Source: Vulcanimicrobiota bacterium
GTDB lineage: Bacteria; Vulcanimicrobiota; Vulcanimicrobiia; Vulcanimicrobiales; Vulcanimicrobiaceae
Assembly (NCBI GenBank): GCA_027306845.1
Contig: DAHUYY010000133.1
Span: 1 to 5,704 of the forward strand
Reading direction: 5' to 3'
Length of the DNA: 5,704 bases
Each line of letters opens with the position of its first letter. The stretch's first letter is position 1. A program made the translations under genes and the position numbers. The notes below the pieces were generated by a model, which ran no database searches, was not told the origin of the DNA, and saw only the letters and a program-made list of their open reading frames with translations. Of this stretch, positions 1-5,704 are shown piece after piece.

Positions 1-1313
1 ATTGCGACCACGACGCGCGGCGACTCGGCCGGAGCGAAGCAGACGAACCAGGAATCGGGCGCACCGTGGGGGTTGGTCGCCGTACCCGTCTTTCCGGCTA
101 CGGTAACACCCGGCAATTGTGCGCTTGTCCCGGTTCCCCAGGCGACGACGGCCTCCATCATTTTCGTAACCTTCGCCGCCGTCTGCGCCGATACCGGGCT
201 GCCCAGCGGCCCCGCCGGGGTACGCGTGAGGATCTTTCCGCGACGCGCGATCGCCCGCACGATGAAGGGGCGCTCTTCCACGCCGCCGTTGGCGATCGTC
301 GCCGCAATCGTCGCAATTTGCATCGGCGTCACCAGCAGCGCGCCCTGACCGAATCCCATTTGCGCGAGTTCGCCGGCCCAAATATGCGACTCGCGCGGAA
401 CGAACGCGCGTGCCGTCGGCAATTGGAAATCGAGCGATCCTCCCACGCCGAAGCGGCGGAGGTAGCGATAGAATGTCGAGGCACCGGTCCGCAGCACGAT
501 CTGCGCGAAGTCCACGTTACTCGAGAGCGCAAACGCCTTGACGATGTTCCCCGCCCCGGTCGCTTCGTAGTCGTTGTCGTGTAAACGCGCATTTCCAATC
601 ATCAAGTACCCAGGGTCTTGAAAGATATCGTGCATACCGACGCGCCCGCTATCGATAGCCGCCGAAGCGGTGAGCATTTTAAAGGTCGAACCCGGAGGAT
701 AGAGGCCCTCGAGAGCGCGATCGAGCAGCGGACTATCTTTCGCATGCAACACCTTGGCAAAGGTCGTCCCCATCGTATTCGGGTCGAAGCTGGGGGTACT
801 CGCGATGGCGAGCACGGCGCCGGTGCGCGGATCGAGCACGATGCCGGCGGCACGCGGGTGTTGCGCGAGCAGATCGGCCAATCGCCGCTCGATCTTCGGT
901 TCGATCGTCGTAATTAAGTCATCTCCGGATTGCGGAGCGAAGCGCTGGAACGACGCGATAAAATTTTGAATCTGTTGCAGTGGATTCGCCGAAAGAGCGG
1001 GGGCGGCGAGGAGCTCATCGTAGGCGCGTTCGAGCCCCGCGGTCCCATAGCGCCGCGAGGCGTAGCCGACGACCTGGGCGAGCGCGGGCCCCATCGGATA
1101 GATTCGTCGCGTGCCGTCGGATGCCGCCAAAACGCTTCCGTCCGCAGCGAGTATGCGCCCGCGACCGCGAGCGATAAACGAACGGCGAGGATTGGAGCGG
1201 TTCGCCGAAATTTGCGGAGCCTCGACGAGTTGCAACCATGCGAAGCGCGCGGCGAGCACGAGAAAGAGCACGGTGAAGAGCGCGGAAATACGCGCGAGCG
1301 ACCGTTGGTTCAC
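1..1313 (-). CDS. Class B penicillin-binding protein (PbpA/FtsI-type transpeptidase), C-terminus cut by window edge
   Basis: This is a membrane-anchored D,D-transpeptidase that cross-links peptidoglycan stem peptides on the outer face of the cytoplasmic membrane, normally with a RodA/FtsW glycosyltransferase partner. 437 codons are visible. Residues 2-7 form a short cytoplasmic tail, followed by one hydrophobic anchor at about 8-28 (ALFTVLFLVLAARFAWLQL). The PBP-dimer-like region follows, with RGRILAADGSVLA near 45-57 and the PbpA-like signatures RIYPMG and YGTAGLERAYDELL. All three transpeptidase motifs are intact: STFK with catalytic Ser209 and Lys212, SSN at 264-266, and KTGT at 408-411, then DSWFVCFAP. 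PbpA-type proteins have about 490 residues, so roughly the last 40-60 lie beyond base 1. The GTG start at 1311-1313 overlaps the upstream TGA in GTGA, suggesting translational coupling. It is the start that gives a normal short tail before the anchor. The PbpA-versus-FtsI choice is inference; the transpeptidase family is certain. Confidence 0.95.
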   Translation of the reverse strand, partial: MNQRSLARISALFTVLFLVLAARFAWLQLVEAPQISANRSNPRRSFIARGRGRILAADGSVLAASDGTRRIYPMGPALAQVVGYASRRYGTAGLERAYDELLAAPALSANPLQQIQNFIASFQRFAPQSGDDLITTIEPKIERRLADLLAQHPRAAGIVLDPRTGAVLAIASTPSFDPNTMGTTFAKVLHAKDSPLLDRALEGLYPPGSTFKMLTASAAIDSGRVGMHDIFQDPGYLMIGNARLHDNDYEATGAGNIVKAFALSSNVDFAQIVLRTGASTFYRYLRRFGVGGSLDFQLPTARAFVPRESHIWAGELAQMGFGQGALLVTPMQIATIAATIANGGVEERPFIVRAIARRGKILTRTPAGPLGSPVSAQTAAKVTKMMEAVVAWGTGTSAQLPGVTVAGKTGTATNPHGAPDSWFVCFAPAESPRVVVA

Positions 1314-1924
1314 TCGCGCTCGCGCAAGATAACGAAGCCGGAATCGACGCGCACCGCCATATGCGAACGTTCCCGACCCGAGTCGAGTATCTGGCCGATC
1401 AGCGAGCGCACGAGATCTTCTTTGCAATCGTAGAACGAGGCCAGAATCTCCACCGCTAATTCTTCGAGGAGTGCAGGCGCGACAAAGCCGCAGCGTGGGA
1501 GCGTCTCGTAATGGCGCTCGTCGTACGCACCGTTGCGCCACGGGCCGCGGCGGCCGAATACTTGATGGTGATAATCCCAAGCACAGAGCTCGCGGTCGCC
1601 CCAACGGAAATCTCCGCGCACGCAGAGACGTCGACAGAGCGCGCACGGCACGATCGGTACGGGGCCGCTCTCGATCGCTTCGACCACGTCGGGCGGCAGG
1701 TCGTCGACGTTGATCAACTCTGCTTCGTGAAGGTTCGCCGGAAGCGGAGCGTTCCAACCGACGCGCGCGAGGAGATCGAGATCGTGAAGCGGAGCCACAA
1801 ACGCGCTCTCGTCCTCGGCCGGAAACGTTCGGTCGATCCAGTGCAAGAGATCGTCGGGAGCGATTCCTACGCTCTGCCAGGTGTCGCCGACGGCGGTATC
1901 GATCGGCGTGACCGCGACCGGCAC
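1310..1924 (-). CDS. Unrecognised protein with a Cys/His cluster resembling a zinc ribbon
   Basis: I do not recognise the family. From the GTG at 1922-1924 the product is 204 residues, soluble and acidic in its first half. It has no signal peptide or membrane segment. A Cys/His cluster follows an IVP stretch: Cys94, Cys97, Cys101, Cys114 and His119 (CxxC-x16-C-x4-H), with basic and aromatic residues between them (RGDFRWGDREL). This looks like a small zinc ribbon or treble clef, which is inference. The C-terminal ~60 residues look helical and end ILRERE. The TGA overlaps the PBP start by four bases, and the gene follows carB on the same strand. The start is uncertain. The same frame stays open and codon-like up to the carB stop, but it has no ATG, GTG or TTG between 1925 and 2134. 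The next is a GTG at 2135-2137, 112 bases inside carB, and its first ~36 codons look like a carB shadow. Neither GTG has a well-placed Shine-Dalgarno. That the gene is real is likely; its function is unknown. Confidence 0.75.
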   Translation of the reverse strand: MPVAVTPIDTAVGDTWQSVGIAPDDLLHWIDRTFPAEDESAFVAPLHDLDLLARVGWNAPLPANLHEAELINVDDLPPDVVEAIESGPVPIVPCALCRRLCVRGDFRWGDRELCAWDYHHQVFGRRGPWRNGAYDERHYETLPRCGFVAPALLEELAVEILASFYDCKEDLVRSLIGQILDSGRERSHMAVRVDSGFVILRERE

Positions 1925-2025
1925 CAGGCGGGCAACGATCGTTCGCCCCTCGGGAAGCAGGCTGTTGGTAAATGCGAGCGTGCTGCTGTTACCGCCGAGT
2001 ACGACGATACCCGCCGGCCTCTCGG
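1925..2025 (-). other. Probable 5' coding extension of the Cys/His gene, without a canonical start codon
   Basis: These 101 bases between the carB stop and the first usable GTG of the next gene are open in that gene's frame. They read as a credible peptide, with GIVVLGGNSSTLAF followed by LLPEGRTIVARL. Hand-counted G+C by codon position rises from second to first to third (about 56, 62 and 79 %), as expected for coding DNA here. A GAGAGG lies nine bases upstream of an in-frame ATC at 2006-2008. A rare start codon, a base error, or a start far inside carB are all possible. Confidence 0.4.
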
Positions 2026-5000
2026 TTACCCCTTCGCCGGCACCGACTCCAGATACCGATGGAGACTGCGCGGCGGCCCCGCCGAATTTGCGAGGGCCTC
2101 CGCTAGGGCTCGGGCGGTATCGAGACTGGTCAGACACGCGATACTGGCTTCGACCGAGCCGCGCCGAATCTTGTAAGCGTCGGAGACCTCCCGCGCCCCC
2201 TTGGCGTCGTTGATCACGAGATCGACGCTCCGTGAGGCAATCGCGTCGAGAACGTGCGGGCTACCATCGGCGATCTTCCCGATCCGCTCGCAGGCGACAT
2301 TCGCCGCAGCAAGGACGCGCTGGGTACCCTCGGTCGCTATCAAGCGATGGCCGAGCTCGGCATAGCGGCGCATGATCGGCACGGCGCGCTCTTTCTCTTC
2401 ATCCGCAATCGAGACCAAGATGCGGCCGCCGCGTTCGGGCAGCGCGATTCCGGCGCCGAGAAAGCCCTTGCGCAGTGCCCCGGCAAAGGTTGCGTCGATA
2501 CCCAGCACCTCTCCGGTCGATTTCATCTCCGGCCCGAGAATCGTTTCGACGCCGCGCATTTTCGCAAACGAGAAGACGGGGACTTTCACCACGGTGAAAG
2601 GCGAGCGCGGGCGCAGCCCGGTTCCATACGGGAGATCGGCGAGTCGAGCCCCTAAGGCGATCCGCGTCGCCGCAGCGGTCAAGTTGATTCCGGTTGCCTT
2701 CTGAATGATCGGAACCGTTCGCGATGCACGAGGATTCGCTTCGATAATGTAGAGTTTTCCCTGGTGAATCACAAATTGAATGTTGATCGAACCACGGACG
2801 CCGAGTTCGCGCGCGATCGCGAGCGTTACATCGGTGATGTGCCGCTCCATCTCCTCGTCGAGCGACGGGGCAGGATAGACGGAGATCGAATCACCGGAGT
2901 GAATCCCGGCGCGCTCGATATGCTCGAAAATACCGGGAATAAGAATATCTTCGCCGTCGAATACGGCATCGAGCTCGACCTCGAGCCCCTCGAGATATCG
3001 ATCGACGAGTAAGGGCGCGTCGGCGGCGATCGGCGGCGCCGACTCAACATAGGAAGCGAGCTGCCCTTCGTTATAGACGATCTCCATCGCGCGCCCGCCG
3101 AGAACGAACGACGGGCGCACCAGAACCGGGAAACCGAGTTCGCGCGCAATCGCACGTGCCTGACGGAAACTCCGGGCCGCGCGTCCCTCCGGGCGAGCGA
3201 CGCCGAGGCGTGCGAGTGCGGCATCGAATTGTTCGCGATCTTCGGCCATGTCGAGTGTCGCGCGATTGCTGCCGACGATCGGAACGCCGCGCTCGGTGAG
3301 TTCGGCCGCGAGCGCAATCGCGGTCTGTCCACCGAATGCGAGCATGACCCCGCGCGCGCCGGTCGAGCGATATGCCGCCTCCACCTCGTCGGCACCCGGT
3401 GGTTCGAAGATCAATGCATCGGAGATATCAAAATCGGTCGAGACGGTCTCGGGATTATTGTTGACGACGACCGGCGAGAGCCCGGCATCGCGAAGCGCCC
3501 ACGCGGCATGTACGCAGCTATAATCGAATTCGATTCCCTGACCGATGCGAATCGGTCCGCTCCCGACGACCACGACCGCTTCGCGAGGCGGCGCGCGCAT
3601 CTCGTCGTTCTCGCCGCGCGAAAGGTAATAATAGGGCGAGCGCGCCGGAAATTCCGCCGCTGCAGTATCGACCATGCGGAACGAGGCGCTCGGAGCGCTG
3701 GGGCGTTCGGCGCTTCCGGTGAGCGCACGGATGCCCTGCGATGAGTAACCGTTGATAAATGCGCGCTCGATGTCCTCAGGGTCGCGGCGTTCGTGAAGGC
3801 GCCGTTCGAGCGCAACGAGATCTCCGACTTCATCGAGCCAGAAGCGATCGATGCCGCTCGCTTCGTGCAACCGTTCGACGCAGGCACTGCGGTCGTTGCT
3901 TCGGCGGAGAAGTTCGGCGACGGCAAAGAGCCGCTCGTGCGTTGGGTTGGCGACGACGGTCATCAATTGGTCGTCGCTCCATTCTCGCATCGCACCACCG
4001 GTAAGGCTTTCGCGGCCGATATCGAGCCCGCGAACGGCTTTTAATAACCCGGCGGCAAAGGTGCGCCCGATTCCCATCGCTTCTCCGGTCGATTTCATCT
4101 GCGTGCCGAGCAACGTGTCGGCGAGCGGAAACTTATCGAACGGCCAGCGTGGGATCTTTACGACGACATAGTCGAGCGTCGGCTCGTATGCCGCTTTCGT
4201 GATCCCGGTCACCGGGTTGGGAATCTCTTCGAGCCGTTGCCCCAGTGCGATACGCGTGGAAATTTTTGCAATCGGGTAGCCGGTGGCCTTGCTCGCCAAC
4301 GCCGACGAGCGAGAGACGCGCGGATTCACCTCGATAATCGCGTATTCATTGCTTGTCGGGTGCAGCGCAAACTGAATGTTACAGCCGCCTTGTACGTCGA
4401 GGGCACGGATGACGTTGAGGCTCGAGGTGCGCAGCATCTGGTATTCGAGATCGGAGAGCGTCTGCGACGGAGCGATAACGATCGAGTCACCCGTATGAAC
4501 GCCGACCGGATCGAAGTTCTCCATGTTACAGACGATGATGCAGTCGTCTGCGGCATCGCGTAGGACTTCGTACTCGACCTCTTTCCAACCGAGTAACGAA
4601 ACCTCAAGCAACGCCTGGTGAATCATGCTCGCGGCGAGCCCGGATGCAAGCGTCTCGCGCAACTCGCGCTCGTTGCGAACGATGCCGCCCCCGGTGCCGC
4701 CGAGCGTATACGCGGGGCGCACGACGAGCGGATAGCCCGCCTCTGCTGCAAAGGCAACGCCTTGTTCGATCTCGGTAACCACGACGCTGCGAGCGACAGG
4801 TTCGCCGATCTCAATCATTTTTTCTTTGAAGAGCTCGCGATCTTCGGCGAGTTTGATCGTCGCAATCGGCGTGCCGAGCAACGCAACTCCGAACTTCTCG
4901 AGCACGCCGGCATCGTCGAGTGCGACGGCGAGGTTCAGCCCCGTCTGGCCGCCGAGCGTCGGCAACAGCGCATCGGGTCGCTCGAGTTCGATTACCGCGC

Positions 5001-5208
5001 TTACCGACTCGAGGGTCAACGGTTCGAGATAGACCGCGTCGGCGATCTCCGGATCGGTCATGATCGTCGCGGGATTCGAATTGACGAGGATGACGCGATG
5101 GCCTTCCTCACGGAGCGCGCGACACGCCTGAACCCCTGCGTAATCGAACTCCGCGGCCTGACCGATGACGATCGGTCCGGAGCCGATGACAAGAATATTC
5201 CGGCGCAT
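2026..5208 (-). CDS. carB: Carbamoyl-phosphate synthase large subunit
   Basis: CarB makes carbamoyl phosphate from bicarbonate, ammonia (channelled from the CarA glutaminase) and two ATP, feeding pyrimidine and arginine synthesis in the cytosol. The 1060 residues compare with 1073 in E. coli. The carboxyphosphate half has GSGPIVIGQ (9-17), Arg124, Arg164 in RPAYTLGGTGGG, Glu210, His238 in HTGDS, and Glu293/Asn295/Arg297 in the EVNPRVSRSSALASK block. An oligomerisation region follows (~395-540, ending VDTAAAEFPA). The carbamoyl-phosphate half has GSGPIRIGQG (549-558), Arg698 in RPSFVLGG, His770, and Glu823/Asn825/Arg827 in EANPRASRTVP. The allosteric MGS-like domain spans ~929-1045 and ends RSLHRYLE. 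Its Lys978 and Asn1000 match E. coli UMP-site residues, but Thr1017 is Ala1002. The ATG at 5206-5208 is the only sensible start. The N-terminus lacks the usual ~7-residue basic leader, no ATG, GTG or TTG occurs in-frame in the gap upstream, and there is no clear Shine-Dalgarno. pdxH ends 59 bases upstream; carA is not adjacent. Confidence 0.98.
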   Translation of the reverse strand: MRRNILVIGSGPIVIGQAAEFDYAGVQACRALREEGHRVILVNSNPATIMTDPEIADAVYLEPLTLESVSAVIELERPDALLPTLGGQTGLNLAVALDDAGVLEKFGVALLGTPIATIKLAEDRELFKEKMIEIGEPVARSVVVTEIEQGVAFAAEAGYPLVVRPAYTLGGTGGGIVRNERELRETLASGLAASMIHQALLEVSLLGWKEVEYEVLRDAADDCIIVCNMENFDPVGVHTGDSIVIAPSQTLSDLEYQMLRTSSLNVIRALDVQGGCNIQFALHPTSNEYAIIEVNPRVSRSSALASKATGYPIAKISTRIALGQRLEEIPNPVTGITKAAYEPTLDYVVVKIPRWPFDKFPLADTLLGTQMKSTGEAMGIGRTFAAGLLKAVRGLDIGRESLTGGAMREWSDDQLMTVVANPTHERLFAVAELLRRSNDRSACVERLHEASGIDRFWLDEVGDLVALERRLHERRDPEDIERAFINGYSSQGIRALTGSAERPSAPSASFRMVDTAAAEFPARSPYYYLSRGENDEMRAPPREAVVVVGSGPIRIGQGIEFDYSCVHAAWALRDAGLSPVVVNNNPETVSTDFDISDALIFEPPGADEVEAAYRSTGARGVMLAFGGQTAIALAAELTERGVPIVGSNRATLDMAEDREQFDAALARLGVARPEGRAARSFRQARAIARELGFPVLVRPSFVLGGRAMEIVYNEGQLASYVESAPPIAADAPLLVDRYLEGLEVELDAVFDGEDILIPGIFEHIERAGIHSGDSISVYPAPSLDEEMERHITDVTLAIARELGVRGSINIQFVIHQGKLYIIEANPRASRTVPIIQKATGINLTAAATRIALGARLADLPYGTGLRPRSPFTVVKVPVFSFAKMRGVETILGPEMKSTGEVLGIDATFAGALRKGFLGAGIALPERGGRILVSIADEEKERAVPIMRRYAELGHRLIATEGTQRVLAAANVACERIGKIADGSPHVLDAIASRSVDLVINDAKGAREVSDAYKIRRGSVEASIACLTSLDTARALAEALANSAGPPRSLHRYLESVPAKG

Positions 5209-5267
5209 GCTAGGGGGTGCCGATTGGCTTCGGAGAGGTGAGAGTCCTGGAAATGCTCGGAAAGAAC
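5209..5267 (-). other. pdxH-carB intergenic spacer
   Basis: This 59-base gap lies between the pdxH TAG and the carB ATG. On the transcribed strand it is pyrimidine-rich and ends GGCACCCCCTAGC just before the ATG, with no purine-rich ribosome binding site. I see no convincing -35/-10 pair, no hairpin followed by a T run, and no riboswitch-like structure. Read-through from pdxH is the likeliest source of carB message, by inference from spacing and orientation. Confidence 0.45.
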
Positions 5268-5468
5268 CTACGGCTGAAGGCGCACGCGTACCCAGCCCTC
5301 GCGCTCCCGTCGATAGAGCAGCCGATCGTGCATGCGATTCGTGCGCCCCTGCCAGAATTCGATCGAGCGTGGAACGAGAAGAAAGCCGCCCCAGGAGTGT
5401 GGCCGTTCGATCTCTTCACCTGCAAATCGCTCCTCGAAATGCGCCATTCGCTCGTCGAGCACGGCGCG
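5268..5468 (-). CDS. pdxH: Pyridoxamine 5'-phosphate oxidase, C-terminal fragment (5' part lost at a junction)
   Basis: PdxH is an FMN-dependent cytosolic enzyme that oxidises pyridoxamine or pyridoxine 5'-phosphate to pyridoxal 5'-phosphate. Only about 66 C-terminal residues are recognisable, against roughly 200-220 for a full enzyme. They include RAVLDERM, the ERPHSWGGF stretch (usual form VPRPxxWGGY), the SIEFWQGR motif, and RMHDRLLYRRE. The Arg (codon 5334-5336) and His (5328-5330) of RMHD correspond to the substrate/PLP-contacting pair of the E. coli RLHD motif. The C-terminus RLQP TAG matches the family ending RLAP. Upstream of 5468 the frame stays open to 5522, but it reads EIADENP and then Gly/Arg-rich sequence. 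The family's QS-x(5)-R spacing is missing there, so I place the loss of homology at about 5460-5492. The family call is firm; the upstream boundary is approximate. Confidence 0.88.
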   Translation of the reverse strand, partial: RAVLDERMAHFEERFAGEEIERPHSWGGFLLVPRSIEFWQGRTNRMHDRLLYRREREGWVRVRLQP

Positions 5469-5492
5469 CGGGTTCTCGTCTGCGATCTCGAC
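5460..5492. other. Probable chimera junction 1: pdxH (-) to SDR fragment (+)
   Basis: Within these bases the recognisable pdxH reading (minus strand) ends and a recognisable SDR reading (plus strand) begins, in exactly antiparallel codon register. The GC-only stretch around GGCGCGCGG can be read as either gene (Ala-Arg in pdxH, Gly-Ala-Arg in the SDR), so it may be a short shared homology at the join. Third-position G+C rises immediately afterwards. Confidence 0.6.
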
Positions 5493-5561
5493 GCCGCCGC
5501 GGCCCAGGGCGCCGCGGCGCAACTCGGCGGCGCCGCAACGGCGTTCGCCGGCGACGTCACC
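5463..5561 (+). pseudogene. Internal fragment of a short-chain dehydrogenase/reductase (Rossmann beta2 to DVT)
   Basis: The plus-strand frame reads GARVLVCDLDAAAA, then AAQLGGAATAFAGDVT. This matches the SDR region where the second beta strand ends in the acidic residue that selects the cofactor (here DLD, suggesting NAD(H)), continuing to the DVT motif before the third helix. SDRs are NAD(P)-dependent oxidoreductases of about 250 residues; only ~33 are present. The glycine-rich TGxxxGIG segment that should lie upstream is absent, because that DNA is pdxH read antisense. The NNAG and YxxxK catalytic regions that should follow are replaced by kinase-like sequence. An in-frame ATG at 5439 could make a gene finder call a start, but those first codons are pdxH antisense. 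This is a gene piece, not a functional enzyme. Substrate cannot be inferred. Confidence 0.65.
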
Positions 5562-5579
5562 GCGGCCGGCGTCCCCGAG

Positions 5580-5704
5580 GCGATCGTCGCCCGCGCGCTC
5601 GACAACCTGGACCCGCTCGGCCGCGACATCACGGTGGAGATCCCCGAGTCGCTCCCCGCGGTATACGCCGACCCGTCCATCCTGGAACGCGTCGTCGTCA
5701 ACCT
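5580..5704 (+). CDS. Sensor histidine kinase fragment (KdpD-like, start of the ATP-binding domain), partial at both ends
   Basis: This continues the plus-strand frame of the SDR piece but with different homology. AIVARALDNLDP is followed by ITVEIPESLPAVYADPSILE and then RVVVNL at the window edge. That is the layout just before the N box of the HATPase_c domain: a strand ending in a DLP- or ESLP-type turn, ADPxxLERVLxNL, then normally the NA of the N box beyond the window. The wording is closest to actinobacterial-type KdpD kinases, which sense K+ limitation or turgor and phosphorylate KdpE; the KdpD assignment is inference from memory of the family. No phospho-accepting His region precedes it, and no start codon belongs to it. 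Third positions are almost all G or C, unlike carB. Another histidine kinase subfamily remains possible. Confidence 0.6.

Noticed and set aside
66..584. Plus-strand open frames opposite the penicillin-binding protein
   Set aside because: The minus strand carries all three transpeptidase motifs in one uninterrupted frame. The plus-strand readings are Arg-rich and motif-free.
1511..2176. Long plus-strand open frame (221 codons) opposite the Cys/His gene and the end of carB
   Set aside because: It is antisense to supported genes, its translation is Arg-rich without recognisable motifs, and such shadows are expected in GC-rich DNA with strong third-position bias.
4618..5241. Plus-strand open frame of 207 codons opposite the carB 5' end
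   Set aside because: It lies wholly over the highly conserved N-terminal ATP-grasp half of CarB and has no family resemblance. It is the mirror of carB codon usage.
5210..5701. Minus-strand open frame of 163 codons across pdxH and the right end
   Set aside because: It is out of frame with the pdxH motifs, is rich in Ser, Arg and Ala, and runs across the suspected chimera junctions.
5439..5704. A single plus-strand gene starting at ATG 5439 and running off the edge
   Set aside because: Its first ~8 codons are antisense to conserved pdxH residues. The remainder splits into two unrelated protein families without their proper ends, so a genuine single gene is unlikely.
1..5704. Search for CRISPR arrays, tandem repeats, insertion sequence ends, tRNA genes, defence or toxin genes
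   Set aside because: No spaced direct repeats, terminal inverted repeats, cloverleaf-like segments or relevant protein motifs were visible. Nearly all of the DNA is accounted for by the genes listed.

Overview
The window is a GC-rich (roughly 60-65 % by eye) bacterial segment. Four genes lie head to tail on the minus strand, and a short, compositionally different piece sits at the right-hand end. Read in transcription order (right to left) the genes are: the 3' end of a pyridoxamine 5'-phosphate oxidase gene (pdxH), a complete carB (large subunit of carbamoyl-phosphate synthetase), a small unrecognised protein with a Cys/His cluster resembling a zinc ribbon, and a class B penicillin-binding protein (PBP) that runs off the left edge. 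The spacing suggests one transcription unit. There are 59 bases between pdxH and carB, the third gene's frame runs straight out of the carB 3' end, and its stop overlaps the GTG start of the PBP by four bases.

Functionally this is a housekeeping neighbourhood: vitamin B6 salvage, carbamoyl phosphate for pyrimidines and arginine, and septal or lateral-wall peptidoglycan cross-linking. No carA is next to carB here, so the glutaminase subunit must be encoded elsewhere. I see no promoter, terminator, RNA gene, CRISPR array, insertion sequence or defence gene. The sequence does not fix the organism. The short CarB N-terminus, PbpA-like PBP and abundant CGATCG words would fit a poorly sampled high-GC lineage such as Eremiobacterota-like bacteria, but that is only a guess.

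The last ~240 bases (about 5463-5704) are the real anomaly. The pdxH frame stops resembling its family near 5468. From there the plus strand reads, in one open frame with about 92 % G or C at third positions, as an internal piece of a short-chain dehydrogenase/reductase (SDR). That passes directly into an internal piece of a KdpD-like sensor histidine kinase. Neither piece has a gene start or end. The simplest explanation is a chimeric contig or read end with two junctions, not a new gene. I found no convincing undescribed biological system. The best candidate for real novelty is the unrecognised Cys/His protein between carB and the PBP, whose start codon is also puzzling.
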